From: Drosophila miranda
Lineage: Eukaryota > Arthropoda > Insecta > Diptera > Drosophilidae
Length of the DNA stretch: 64,000 nucleotides
Assembly: GCF_003369915.1 (NCBI RefSeq)
Contig: NW_022881614.1
Coordinates: 186,001-250,000, forward strand
Reading direction: 5' to 3'
The translations under genes and the position numbers were made by a program. Every line of letters begins with the position of its first letter. The stretch's first letter is position 1. Positions 10,021 through 21,525 of the stretch are shown piece after piece. The notes under the pieces are model-generated. The model saw only the letters and a list, made by a program, of their open reading frames with translations. It was not told the origin of the DNA and searched no databases.

Positions 10021-10426
10021 AGGCACTACCCTACGCCACGAGTGTAGGTGGTGTATATTAGCGAGGCTGAGCAAAATACCAGTTGAAATTGGCATTTAAC
10101 TCACTTTTAATTTATTTTTCTTGGTAGGATTATATACCAATAACCGCACAATATTTGAGGCTAGATCTGAACAGTCTGAGACCCCCAGTACAGCGTTAAA
10201 ATCGACAGTCCTCCATTTTCGAATGGACGCCGTAATTATTTTACAAGGTTCAACACAAAAACAAAAAAAACCTGTCCTTCTTTTACCTTTTGACTTTAAT
10301 TGCGGCGGCATTTGAGTAACATACAACGGAGAACAATATCCCTTTTTGGTACTTTTCTAACTATTCCCTTTTGTGCATCCCAGTATTTATACCTATTTAT
10401 ATACGTTACTATTTCGAAAACACTTC
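10021..10426. repeat. Duplicated non-DINE flank, copy 2 (partner 1491-2028)
   Basis: Near-identical to 1491-2028 except for about 105 bp missing after AATATTTGAGG. It is followed by sequence leading into the 3' end of the GMPPA gene, so this is probably the ancestral location and the other copy the derived one. Confidence 0.8.
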
Positions 10427-10559
10427 AAAGTTGTGCCGCTGCGTGACAAGCTTTTATTGCATAAGCTTTAAGAATATTGCACAAAATAAATATTTTTATA
10501 AAATGGCATACTGATAGGGGTACGGGTAGGAACGGATTCCCCTGGATGATTGGTTCTCT

Positions 10560-12064
10560 TCACAGAATTATCTCGTTTTTGAAACTGCGACTCAGCTCCT
10601 TGTGCGGCAGTACAATACTGTTGAGCAGTATCTTCTCGGCGGGCACCTGTACAAAGCAGCCTGCAATGAGCAATTAGATGGGGTCAGAAGGTCTCAGGCT
10701 ACATTTCGATGCACTCGCCCACTTACCCAGTATCGTTATGGAGGGATTCAGTTTCAGAACAGCGGCGGATTCTCCATCTTTGCGAAGGGCTTGTTGGGGT
10801 CCGGGCCGCCTGGCGTCCCCTCACCGCGGGCCCAGGCGCCGATGGTGGATCCCCGCCCCACAGTCGAGTGAAGGATGAGCGTGTGTTCCTGGATCTGGGC
10901 CTGCTCCAGCACGATGGACTCCTTGATGCGCACCCCAGGGCCGATGGTGACACCAGGCCCAATGGCCACGTTTGGGCCCAGCTGAATGCAATAAAGAGAG
11001 ATGGATGAAGCCGGAGATTCAAAAATTGAGATTAACTGCTACCCACCACTGCGCTGTGGTGGACCGTGGCACTGGGATGCACGTATACATCCGGCAGGAC
11101 AGTGCAGATCAGGTTGCCGTCGCCCTCGCCGCGCTTCGAGCCCACGTTCGCCAGCCGTTCCGGATGTGTGCGCTTATAGAGGCCCAGGTAGTGACGATTG
11201 GCGTAGATGGCCGAGCCGGCGGTCTTCAGCTGGGACCACCAGTTGGGCACGGTCATGGCAAAGAGCTGGTTAGTACCCGCCAGAGGAGTGAGCACCTCCT
11301 GCTCCCACTTGATGTGGCCCTGATCACGGCCATTTCCGTTGCCGTTCCCATTGCTGAAGCCCGCGCAGCCGTACTCCTGTCCGTGGGCATGGAAGATCTG
11401 CGCCAGCTGGGTGAAAATGTCCATAGAGCAGACGTAAACGCCGCAGTTGATGAAGGTGGACACATACGAGCTGGGCTTCTCCACATAGTGCGAGACGGCT
11501 CCACTGGCGCGATCGAAAACGAGGCAGCCATAGTGCAGGGACTGCTGGCGAGTCGCCTCCGTGCTCATGATGGTGACCAGGGCGCTAGAGGGACGCCGGG
11601 TGTGAAAGTCGTACAGTTCCTGCAGCGGAAAGTCGGCGCACACGTCGCCATTCAGCACGAAGAAGGCCCGCGGATCTCCGGCCCGTATCTGATCGCGAAA
11701 GTGGTACATGCCGCCCGCCGTGCCCAGCGATGTGAGCTCCTGCAGGTACCTGCGAAATGGACAAGGCACTCCATCAATCCTCGATCTGCACTAGCCACGC
11801 CACGACTATCGCTCACCTGATGTTGATGTTGCTGCTGCTATACAGGGCCTGCATATCGCCCACAAAGGCCTCCATCTGCGTCTGGGGGTAGTATCCGATG
11901 ATGAGGATCTCCTTGAGTTCCGGCAGCTGGACGCAAGCCTCAATGTGATGGGCTATGAGGGGTCGACCGGCCAGCGGGAACAGCGGCTTAGGCGTGTCGA
12001 GGGAGAGTGGCCGGAAACGAGTACCCTTCTGGGGTCCGCCGATTAGGATAACCGCCTTGAGCAT
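10560..12064 (-). CDS. GMPPA (CG8207 orthologue): Mannose-1-phosphate guanylyltransferase alpha (GMPPA), 4 exons, frameshift in exon 3
   Basis: GMPPA is the non-catalytic, regulatory partner of the GDP-mannose pyrophosphorylase complex in the cytosol; GDP-mannose feeds glycosylation. Exons on the minus strand are 12064-11817, 11749-11047, 10981-10727 and 10660-10560, with GT-AG introns. The nucleotidyltransferase start ([13 protein letters not shown]), the NGDV motif and hexapeptide repeats ([14 protein letters not shown]) are present. The last exon has the family's C-terminus ([14 protein letters not shown], then EIIL). The exons total 1307 bases, not a multiple of three. After ENPPLF near 10757 the frame hits TGA, and the expected KLNPSITIL continues in another frame, consistent with a short deletion. 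The protein would lose roughly its last 45 residues. Vha14-1 lies directly upstream on the same strand. Confidence 0.88.
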
Positions 12065-12387
12065 GGTGTTCGTGGAATGCGCAGCTTGTGACTAATACTA
12101 TGTCTACTTGTGTTTACGTTGCAGCAGAAAACAATTCTCTTCTCGGTCAGCTGATTGTACGTAGTACGCTGAAAACCCGCTAGGTGGTGTGGAGACAGTG
12201 GAGTGTACTATTTTGTGATATATGTATGTACATATATGTATATATATATTATTTATTTGAAAACAAAAAACACTTTAACACTTGTCTTTAATACAAAACA
12301 AAGCTGAAATGTAGGGGATTAGATTGAATTGGATTGGTGGCTTTAATTGCAATACTCCTATGGCTGCAAACAATGCCAAAGTGCTGT

Positions 12388-12762
12388 TTAACGCACTAGA
12401 TCCTCGGGGTTGAACATGCCACGGGCACGCCTCAAAATCGAATCCTTGCTGGCGTCGTAAGGGTGGTCCTTCGATGGAATCTCCAGGACGGCTGGCACTG
12501 GCGAAGTGTGGGCATCGATGACATGGCGAATGAGCTCGGCGCAGTTCTGGTTAATAAAGATGATGTCGATGTCGTCGCGCTTCAGGAACCTCTTGCAGCA
12601 GTCCTCCAACTCGCTTACGGGAGTGTTCTTGTCCACGACCATGAAATTGGGGTGGCGATTTTTGTTTATCTCGCCCACGCCACCCAGTAGGAATCCCACG
12701 CAAGTGTCCTCATCGCCGATGACAGAGATCAGCTTTCCTTTGATTGCAGAGTGTAGAGCCAT
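12388..12762 (-). CDS. Vha14-1: V-type proton ATPase subunit F (Vha14-1)
   Basis: Intact 124-residue protein in a single exon, the usual length for the family. Subunit F is part of the central rotor stalk (V1 sector) that couples ATP hydrolysis to proton pumping in endomembranes. It starts [19 protein letters not shown]; the GFLLGGVGE and [14 protein letters not shown] segments are typical. The ATG at 12762 gives the canonical N-terminus. A DRE motif lies about 200 bp upstream. The neighbouring GMPPA start is only 320 bp downstream, as expected for this fly gene pair (CG8210 and CG8207). No lesion is seen. Confidence 0.95.
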   Translation of the reverse strand: MALHSAIKGKLISVIGDEDTCVGFLLGGVGEINKNRHPNFMVVDKNTPVSELEDCCKRFLKRDDIDIIFINQNCAELIRHVIDAHTSPVPAVLEIPSKDHPYDASKDSILRRARGMFNPEDLVR

Positions 12763-13060
12763 GTTGATTGTTAGCTAACTTTAGTTCGGAGGAGTTGCAA
12801 GTTGAAGAAAAACTTTTATTTTCTGTTCGGTCAGCTGGTTGGTCTCTATCACATGACCCTTCTTCTTCTTTTCCTTCGAGTTTCTACATCACAACTACAC
12901 AGAGATGAAATTATCACGGAGCCACCTGACGAGGTAATATCACGAAACGATATATTTGATCCGTCTATCGATACTAACTAATAGCATCGACTACGATTGT
13001 GCTATCGAGGAACTGCCACCACCAGCGATCAGCTTTCACGACTTAACTTATATTTTTGTC
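12763..13060. other. Vha14-1 upstream region
   Basis: Probable 5' UTR and promoter of the minus-strand Vha14-1 gene. It contains a DRE at 12966-12973. No further gene is seen; the boundary to the I-like element's 5' UTR is not clear. Confidence 0.5.
12966..12973. promoter_or_regulatory. DRE motif (TATCGATA)
   Basis: The perfect palindromic octamer bound by DREF/BEAF-type factors in Drosophila housekeeping promoters. It lies about 204 bp upstream of the Vha14-1 start codon. Confidence 0.6.
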
Positions 13061-13276
13061 ACTTCCTTTTCATCAGCGAGCGAGACCGGTCGTGTTTTTT
13101 CTTAACAGTCTGAAAAGTGACTTTTTCCAAGCAACAAAGGCTTAATTAAAAGAGATTGTAAAAATTTGATCATTGTTTATTTCATACAAATCTTCATCAA
13201 TATATAAATTTTTCCTCTTTTCATTTCCCAAAGGAGAGGTACATAAGTCTTTGGCAATCTGGTTAAACCAGCAAGT

Positions 13277-14641
13277 ATGGCGGAAGCCGGTCACTCGGTG
13301 TCTGCCAAATTGAAACCCCCTGATCAGGTGGCAAAAAGCAGCAAAATTCAAACCCAAAAAACAATAGCAAAAAACTTCAGTGCTTTGTGTTCAAGTGTGA
13401 AAGAGGACATATTCGACAGCTTGACTAACGAAAAGTACCCAGCAAAAAAGATGCGCAAGGAACAAAAAAGCGACAACACCAATACAGACATAAATAACAA
13501 AATGCTGATAGACGCTGACAGTAACAAAATGGTGGAGGCTTCTGACGGTGTGACCGTTCACAATTCTCACACAAATGCCATAAATGGTTTTACTAGAAAT
13601 ACTGAAATGACTAAAACACTGAATAAAAATACTAATCCGATTATAAACCCATCAAATGTAGGTATCGAAAGAGAAACAGTGCTGTATAGTGAGTGTCACA
13701 TCGGTGATGCGGCTGTACTAGTATCGACTAAGAACAGTACCATCTTCGAAAACAAAAACACCAAAAATGGCTTATTCTTTTTTGAAAAAATAAGACACCT
13801 TAAAATCAAAGGAATTAAAGAAATTGTAGCTCTTGCGCCTACACTATACAAGATTTATTTTAAGGTTTTTTGCGAAGCAAATGATTTAGTTTTAAATGAG
13901 GAGTTAAAAAAAATGAATTAAGTGGTATTTATACCAAAAGACTATGTGGAATCCTATGGAGTAATTAAAGGGGTGCCCCTCGGTTTTTCTGAGAATGAAA
14001 TTATGGATAATATTACTTCTAACATAAAAATTAAGTCAATTGAAAGATTAGCAAGAAGGCAGAAAATTACAACCGATGACAACAACGAAACATTCAAGCT
14101 CATACCATTAGAAACAGTCAAAATTGGTTTTGAGGGTTCAGACATCCCAGAAAAGGTATCTCTTTTTGGGATATGTGGGATGAAAGTAAGCATATATGTT
14201 CCCAGAGTAAGGCAATGTTATAATTGTGGCAGACTTGGTCACACTTCGACCAGATGCAAATCAGCTAGGAGGTGCTATAAATGCGGAGTCGAGGAGTGCA
14301 ATGGGTCGTGCACTGGTTTCAAGTGTATCCTTTGCAATGGGAAAAATCACTCAGCTAGGGACAGACTGATGTGCCCAGTATGGGAAAAGGAGATGGACAT
14401 TAACAAAATAATGACAATCAAAAAATCGCGCGTAAGGAAGTGCTTAGCACTTACTCATCAAAACTTTTCGCAGTTAGATAATTATGAAAAAAAATATCCA
14501 AAACTAGACATAAATGAGGAAAATTTTCAAAACAAAAACGTTAAAGCAAATGAAGTTTTAAAAAAACACAGTTATGCGAGCAGGTTAGTGCAGAGACCTT
14601 TGGTTCCTGCACAAAAACCCCACTATCACTTAGAATCATAG
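13277..14641 (+). pseudogene. I-factor-like non-LTR element ORF1 (nucleic-acid-binding gag), one internal stop
   Basis: One frame of 455 codons starting at ATG 13277 (MAEAGHSVSAKL) is broken only by TAA at 13919-13921. The C-terminal half has three cysteine knuckles (CYNCGRLGHTSTRC, CYKCGVEECNGSC, CILCNGKNHSARDRLMC), as in ORF1 of the I factor and Jockey-group elements. ORF1 binds RNA and forms the retrotransposition particle. The codon bias is AT-rich and unlike the host genes next to it. ORF2 (endonuclease, RT) is missing. It could be a fragment of the same family as 27240-29150 and 59703-60142, which carry RT and RNase H. Confidence 0.8.
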
Positions 14642-14867
14642 CTCGCAAACGACGGTCAACACTTTTTCCCTTTGCTGTCTCGTCACTGACAAAACCGAAA
14701 AAGACCACGAAGACACGGTCTCTCACTGAGCAGAACACTTTTTGTCTCTTCGCTTGTGTTATGTGTTTCGGGTTTTCGGGTGAGCCCGACACACGATCGT
14801 GTCTCACAATAACAACTTAGAAAGACACTTTGGTCAAGCGCTCACAGCAAAAGTGTCTTTAGATGAC
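14642..14867. other. Unassigned, with an 11-bp inverted repeat
   Basis: Between the ORF1 stop and the first DINE-1. AAAGACACTTT at 14821-14831 and AAAGTGTCTTT at 14850-14860 form a perfect 11-bp stem with an 18-base loop. The octamer-like AGACAC/GTGTCT recurs elsewhere in the interval. No gene is seen. Confidence 0.5.
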
Positions 14868-15397
14868 CGAGACGAGTTTGTTTCAAAATTTCGCCACACC
14901 CCCTTCCGCCCCCACCAAGGACGAAAATCTGGGGATGTTCAAAAATCTCAGAGACTATTAAGGCTAGAGTAACCAAATTTGGTATCCGCACTTCTGTTAG
15001 ATCTCACTATAAAACGTATATCTCAGAATTTCGCCCCACCCCCTTCCGCCCCCACAAAAGACGAAAATCTGTTGCATCCACAATATTGCACATTCGAGAA
15101 AACTAAAAACGCAGAATCATAGATAATGACCATATCTATCAGATTGCTGAATCTGGATCAGATCGGATCATTTTTGTAGCCAAAAGCAAGAAATCAATTT
15201 TCAGTGGCTACGCAGCGCCTGACGTCACGCTCAGACTGATTTTCTGTCTCTCTCGCACGCACTCTTTGTCGTGTGGTTCAATATTAGCGGCGTCTGCCGC
15301 AGGAGAGCCATACTGACTTAGTATCGGGTATAGCTGTAGAGTTGCGGTGTCCGCAGCAACTCACAACGTTCCACCTCGTTTTGTCTTATTCTTGCTA
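14868..15397 (-). mobile_element. DINE-1 fragment (5' half)
   Basis: Inverted orientation. It covers modules 1-2 and the G-rich end (CACAACGTTCCACCTCGTTTT). The core microsatellite and terminal hairpin are missing. Confidence 0.85.
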
Positions 15398-15401
15398 TTT
15401 T

Positions 15402-16494
15402 TATACCCGATACTCAAAATGAGTATTGGGGTATATTAGATTTAAGGTAAAAGTGGATGTGTGTAACGTCCAGAAGGAATCGTTTCCCCATAAAGTATAT
15501 ATATTCTTGATCAGCATCAATAGCCGAGTCGATTGAGCCCTGTCTGTCTGTCCGTCCGTCCGTCTGTCCGTCCCCTTCAGCGCCTAGTGCTCAAAGACTA
15601 TAAGAGCTAGAGCAACGATGTCTTGGATCCAGACTTCTGTGATATGTCACTGCTACAAAAATATTTCAAAACTTCGCCCCGCCCACTTCCGCCCCCACAA
15701 AGGACGAAAGTCTGTGGCATCCACAATTTTAAAGATATGAGAAAACCAAAAACGTGGAATTGTAGAGAATGACCATATCTTTAAGACTGCGGAATCTGAA
15801 TTGGATCGTATTATTATTATAGCCAGCATCAAGAAAACAATTTCATTTTTTCACGCCCTGTCTCTCTCTAACACACACGTATCATAGCCGGCTTTGCTTA
15901 GAGTAAAACATTAGCGCCTAGATCTCAGAGACTACAAAAGCTAGAGCAACCAAATTTGGTATCCAAAACTCCTAATATAACGGACCGAGACGAGTTTGTT
16001 TCAAAATTTCGCCACACCCCCTTCCGCCAAGGACGAAAATCTGGGGATATTCAAAAATCTCAGAGACTATTAAGGCTAGAGTAACCAAATTTGGTATCCG
16101 CACTCCTGTTAGATCTTACTATAAAACGTGTATCTCAAAATTTCGCCCCACCCCCTTCCGCCCACACAAAGGACGAAAATCTGTTGCATCTACAATATTG
16201 CACATTCGAGAAAACTAAAAACGCAGAATCCTAGATAATGACCATATCTATCAGATTGCTGAATCTGGATCAGATCAGATCATTTTTATAGCCAATAGGA
16301 GCAAATCAATTTGCAGTGGCTACGCAGCGCCCGACGTCACGCTCAGACTGATTTTCTGTCTCTCTCGCACGCACTCTTTGTCGTGTCGTTTAATATTAGC
16401 GGCGTCTGCCGGAGGAGAGCCATACTGACTTAGTATCGGGTATAACCGTAGAGTTGCGGTGTCCGCAGCAACTCACAACGTTCCCCCTCGTTTT
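15402..16494 (-). mobile_element. DINE-1/Helentron-like element, complete
   Basis: Inverted, full length from the hairpin end (TATACCCGATACTC) to the CCCCCTCGTT end. It belongs to the second subfamily (CGAGACGAGTTTGTTTC in module 2, GTAAAACATTAGCGCCTAG spacer). Confidence 0.87.
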
Positions 16495-16876
16495 TTTTTT
16501 TTAATATTTACAAACCCCGCTGCCACTTTAGAAAATGAATACCATCCAATGCTGTCGACCAGGCTTGGAATGCTACAATGGCGTCCAATGACATCTATTT
16601 GTAGCCTCTCTTCTCGTCGAACTTCGACTTCGAACCCGCTCTCCTTTCGACGAGGAAGTCTGACCTGGCTCTGACCCACTCTCTGATCCCAGGCCCTCTT
16701 TGCCGACTGTTAAAGAGAATTTCTCTTGCCTCTCGTCAGATGGTGACTAATTTTCGGCGGACCCCCAAAAACCCTAGGCCTCCTCACAGCAGCTACAAGC
16801 CTCACCGTACAACTCCCCCCTGCCAAGATCAGACTTGGGGTGCAGAAGGCTCACAAGGATGAACCGCTTGTCGCTG
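16495..16876 (-). other. 3' non-coding part of the gypsy-type element
   Basis: Lies just beyond the pol stop on the minus strand, so it probably contains the 3' untranslated part and LTR remnant. No second copy of this sequence is found upstream of gag, so an LTR pair cannot be shown. Confidence 0.4.
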
Positions 16877-19800
16877 TTATTGGCGGATATCTTTCCCGTG
16901 GTATTTCCCAATGATTCGGCCCTGCAGATCTTCCAACTCATAAAGCGAATTTCCGAGCTTTCTCCGAACTCTAGCCTTCACGAAAGCGTGGTCAAGCTTA
17001 GCGTTGTATCCAGCTTGGAAGTTGATTTGCTTAAAATTCCTTCTATAAACTTCCTGCCCAACCTGGTATACTACCTCTCTTGATCTTAGATTATACTGCT
17101 TTTCATTACGAGCATTTTGCTTATCCATTACTTCACGTGCTATCTTCCTGACCAACTCCAAGGAATCCTCTTTTGTGAAAGCTACCGCCCTGTCTTACAA
17201 CATCTCCAGCGATCTCAGCAAAGAGTAAGTGCCACCAGAAGTGATCATCTGCTGACCAAACACCATGTAATATGGCGTAGCGCCTACTCCCGAGTGGATG
17301 GACGATCTCAGCGCGCAACAAATGCTGCTTAAATTCTCGTCCCAATCTTTTTGATCCGGACGCACATACGCTCTGATGGCGGCAATCACTGAGCGATTGA
17401 CTCTCTCGGAGGCATTTGCCTGTGGCGCGTGTACCGCTGTCAAGGTATGTGAGATACGGTGGCTTTTTAAAAGGCTTTGGAATTTTTCAGCCCTGAATTG
17501 GGATCCATTGTCGGACACTATGGTTTCGGGCACCCCGAAGGTATGAAAGAGATCCTCCCGCAAGTATTTGATAACTACATCAGCTGTCAGCTTCTTAACG
17601 GCTTTGAGGAAAACAAATTTAGAATAATGGTCTAACACGATAAAAATAGCGACGTGACCACTTCGAGACCTAGGATATGGACCAAGAAAATCAATGTAAA
17701 GTCGCTGAAAGAATCTTTGTGATTCGGCCGGCTTTCCCATGGGTGGCCGCAAAGTAAAGTTCGGCGCTTTTGTGGTCTTACATTCACTGCAATTGTTCAC
17801 ATAAGCTTTGACGTCGTTAACCAATCCTGGCCAAAAGTAGTACCTACGGACGCGCTCCAAGGTCTTATGAATACCCCCATGCGAGGCTAACGGATCATCA
17901 TGTGACTGTTTTAAGATCTCGCTTATCAAATCCAATAATTTCCAGGCAAACGAGTCATGAAGTAAGTCGCCATTCGCATGCTCAGCTCTTCGGTAAACTA
18001 AGTTGTCGACCACTTTTACGTCTGGCAATCGTTCCTGGCTGCTCTCTACACGCTCCACCAATTCACGATACCCTGCCGCTCTGAAGTGAGGAGATTCTAG
18101 ATCCACCAGAAGCCCATTACTCTTGTCTATCGCTGCGATCTCATCCTGGTGAACCCTTGACAATGCATCTGGGACTATGTTCTGGGTTCCCTTTCGGTGC
18201 TCGATGCTAAATCGGAAACCTTGCAATTTTAGTTCCCAGCGAGCTACCCTCGAGTGCAGATCATTTTGCGACATCAACCACTTCAGTGATGCATGATCCG
18301 TTATCACGGTGAATTGATGACCTTCGACATAAGCTCTGAACTTTTTATGCACACTAAGGCCGCCAGGCACTCTAGCTCGGTCACTGTATAATTGCGCTGG
18401 GCTTTATTCAGCTTTTTAGACACGAAAGCTATCGGCATTTCATCCCCTTCCTCCGTCTTCTGGACTAGTACACCCCCTACTCCCGTATTGCTCGCATCGC
18501 AATGTATATAGAAGGGCTTTCCAAAGTCAGGAGTTCTTAAAACTGGAGCCTTGCACAGCGTTTCTTTCAATTTCTCAAAGGCCTCTATTCCACCCTGGGA
18601 CATGACGAATTTTTTTTTTTTGTTTTAGCAAGTCTGTTAAAGGGGCGGATAGCGAAGCAAAATCATGTATAAATTTCCTATACCACCCGGCCATTCCAAG
18701 GAAGCTCCTCAGGGCTCGGAGAGTTCTTGGGAGCGGAAACTTAGTAATAGCGGAAATCTTTTCCGGGTCTGTTTTAATACCGCCTTCGCCAATTACGTGA
18801 CCTAGATATTTTACGGATTTCCTACAGAATCTGCTCTTCTCTATATTTATGGTCAGCCCTGCGTGACGGATGTGTTCTGCCACCGAACGCAGTACCTCAA
18901 GATGCGAGGGAAATGTGTCTGAAATGACAAGCAGGTCATCTAAGTAGACAAACACTTGATTTCGAAGAGCTGCGGGTATTACCTTATCCATGAGTCTGGA
19001 CATGGTTTGTGAGGCGTTGCATAAACCAAAAGGCATGACCTTGTATTGGTACAACGGCCTCCCTGGTATGGTGAATGCAGTCTTGTCTCTCGACGCCACC
19101 TCCAACGGTATTTGCCAAAATGCATCTTTCAAGTCCAGGCTAGTTACATATTCTGCCTTGGGCAATCTACTCAAGATGCCATCAATTTGGGGCAACGGGT
19201 ACGCATCTTTTTCTGTCACCGCGTTTACTTTTCGACTGTCTAGACAAAGACGAGCTTTCCCAGGCTTTTGGACCAGAACCACCGGAGAAGACCAAGCGCT
19301 TCGCGACTCCTCAATCACCCCTAATCTCAGCATCCTATCAACTACCCCGTACAGCAATTTCTCAGCCGGTGAGACTGAGAAATGTCTCTGCTTTACGGGC
19401 TTCGCATTCCCCACATCGATGGTATGACAAAGCATATCTGTCCTTCCCAGACCCGACACAGCGAAAGATGGAAATAGGGAAATCACCTGGTTTAACGCTG
19501 CCTCCTGAGCAGAAGTAAGTGTATGAACATCTGAACTCTCGCAAGTTTCGGAGATCTTCCATTCGGACGGTAATAATTTGAAAAGGGACCAAAAATCAAT
19601 ACCTAAATATAAATCTTGACTTAAATTAGGAATTATGAATAGCTCTATCGTTTTCGACTCCCCGCGGTACTCTATCTTAGTTGTTATCTTGCCTACTATT
19701 TGATGATTCTTTCCATCTGCCGTAAAAGCATTGGACGACACCACTTTAAATGGTTTCTTACTGCATACTACCTCCTTTGCCAATTGACCACCCACGCAAC

Positions 19801-19880
19801 TCATTCCGGCGCCAGTATCTAGCAATCCTACTACGGTTCTATCCAGTAACTTGACCTCGGCATACGGCCTCTTATCTCCT
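16877..19880 (-). pseudogene. Ty3/gypsy-type pol: protease, RT, RNase H, integrase (disabled)
   Basis: Read on the minus strand, in order: aspartic protease (LLDTGAGMSC, about 19830-19800), reverse transcriptase with the catalytic box VYLDDLLV (near 18950), RNase H (TDHASLKWLM), and the integrase zinc finger (ASHGGIHKT, then CSECK). The integrase core follows, with acidic residues in YIDFLGP, VSDNGSQF and SERVNRS, then a C-terminal domain ending GKYHGKDIRQ at 16877. This is the Ty3/gypsy order. It is disabled by a frameshift in a T-run at 18609-18619, another near 18355, and an in-frame stop at 17195-17197. A related but deleted element lies at 2112-3960. Confidence 0.88.
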
Positions 19881-21525
19881 CCTTTTTCCTTATTTCATTA
19901 ATACATTTGAGAGATTTAAAATGGGCCTTAATTCTACGTGCATTTCTAGTTAATCTCCTTGACTTAACAATTTCCACTGGAGGTGCTAACTTCTTACCCT
20001 CTATCAAATTTATATGCCATCCCACTATCGGTGGCTCCGCCTCCCAAAAATCCCGAGAAGGCTCTTCTTGCGTTTTGCCACTTGCTACATCTAGTTTTGT
20101 TTCGCCGACCCCCTCTGCGGAACACTGGTCAGCCGACGAGACTCTGCCGTGTTCTCCTTGGTGTTTTTTTGACACTTTTTGCAAGATGGCTTATACGTGT
20201 TCGGCGCTCCGCAGCCAAAGCAGAATATTTTCCGTTTAGCAACGCAGTAGTGGTAACGGTGTCCTTCTTTTCGACAATTCCAACACACCAAGGATAAAGC
20301 TGCTATCTCCTCCCCAAACTCCGATTCCGAGAATTCTTCCGCATCCTCTCCCAAGGCTTCGTCCACTAGCTCCGAGATTTGCTTTCGAAATGGAGCAGGT
20401 TTTTGATAGCCATAAGTCCGACGCACCTCTTCCATAAAACATTCTCGCCTCCGACATATATCCCGTAGTGCTTCTATTGAGTCTATTTTCTGATTCAGGA
20501 TCTCATGCTGTATTTCCGGCCGCAAATTTCGACGAACGATCTCGACCAGAGTTTTATGAGAAAGAGGCTGCTCTAACCTGTCAGTGAGCTTTTGGATTGC
20601 GTCAAAAAATACCTCGAAAGTCTCTTTTTCTCTTTGTTTCCTATCGCGAATCATCTGTCTGATGTCTACGTCCGTCCGGGACGTAGATCCATCCAGATCC
20701 ATCCACCGCACTGAGCCAACTGTCTTGTGATACCTCCAATAAAAATCAGATGCTTTCCCTTCAAACAGAGTGTTTGCATTGCTGCACAACAGCATAAAGT
20801 TCCCTTCCAACGTTTGATGGGTAAGGGCCTCTACTCGGTATATAAATGAATCCACGCTTAAGGAGTCTGAGGCTCCCGAAAAGCGAAGCTTCCAATTATT
20901 CATTATATGACCCACCTTGTCAGGTCTCTGAGCTAAGTCAGATACTGCTGATCTAGAGAGCGAAGCCCGGAGTGGAGGGGTGTAAACTGCGCCCTGGTTC
21001 CCCTCGGGAATTTCTAGCAATTGGTCCAAAGAAGCGTTCCTATTCAGGCTCCCTACTGACGGCTGCGGAATTTTTCGCATTAGAAGCTAACCGAGCTTCG
21101 ACAGTGGTACTTATCATTTGAGACATCTTCTCCGTCAGGTTGATAAGTAATTCATTCTGCATACCCCTAATAGCCGCCGTGATCTCCCTAGACACTTGAT
21201 TTGAGCTAAGCGCTTGATTTGAAGTAGACGCTTGACCCTCCGACCCCGCTTGGGATTGCTTACTGCCTCCCGCGAGAACTGACTTTGTCTGCTGTCTAGT
21301 CTTGCCAGGCACCAGAGGAGGCTGACCAACCGTTGGGGCAATACAAACCGCATTGCAAACTGGACAGGTTGTTTGGGTCTTAAGGTGTGTTCGCATGCAT
21401 GTTTTATGGAATTCATGCTGACAAGGAGTTCTATAAACATCTTCGGGGGCCATTGTGACTTTGCACAGCCTGCAACAGATTGCTGAGGCGCTTGCCTCTT
21501 CATCATCAGACCGATCCAAGCCCAT
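19831..21525 (-). CDS. Gypsy-type gag with N-terminal RING-H2 finger and C-terminal zinc knuckles
   Basis: On the minus strand, 21525-21040 encodes MGLDRSDDEEASA, then a RING-H2 finger (CRLC, PCQHEFHKTC, CPVC), a Ser/Gln-rich linker and a helix (MQNELLINLTEKMSQM). It overlaps by about 40 bp, in another frame, with 21080-20091, which carries the capsid-like region (NNWKLRFSGA, FIYRVEALTHQTLEG, LRPEIQHEILN) and cysteine knuckles (CWNCRKEGHRYHYC, CFGCGAPNTYKPSC). A third frame continues to the protease. The overlaps could be programmed frameshifts or mutations. Gag packages element RNA; a RING suggests ubiquitin-ligase activity, which is inference. Confidence 0.75.

Noticed and set aside
10723..11820. 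Long plus-strand frames opposite GMPPA (up to 282 codons)
   Set aside because: They are the complement of GC-rich GMPPA exons. The minus strand has the conserved protein, splice sites and motifs.
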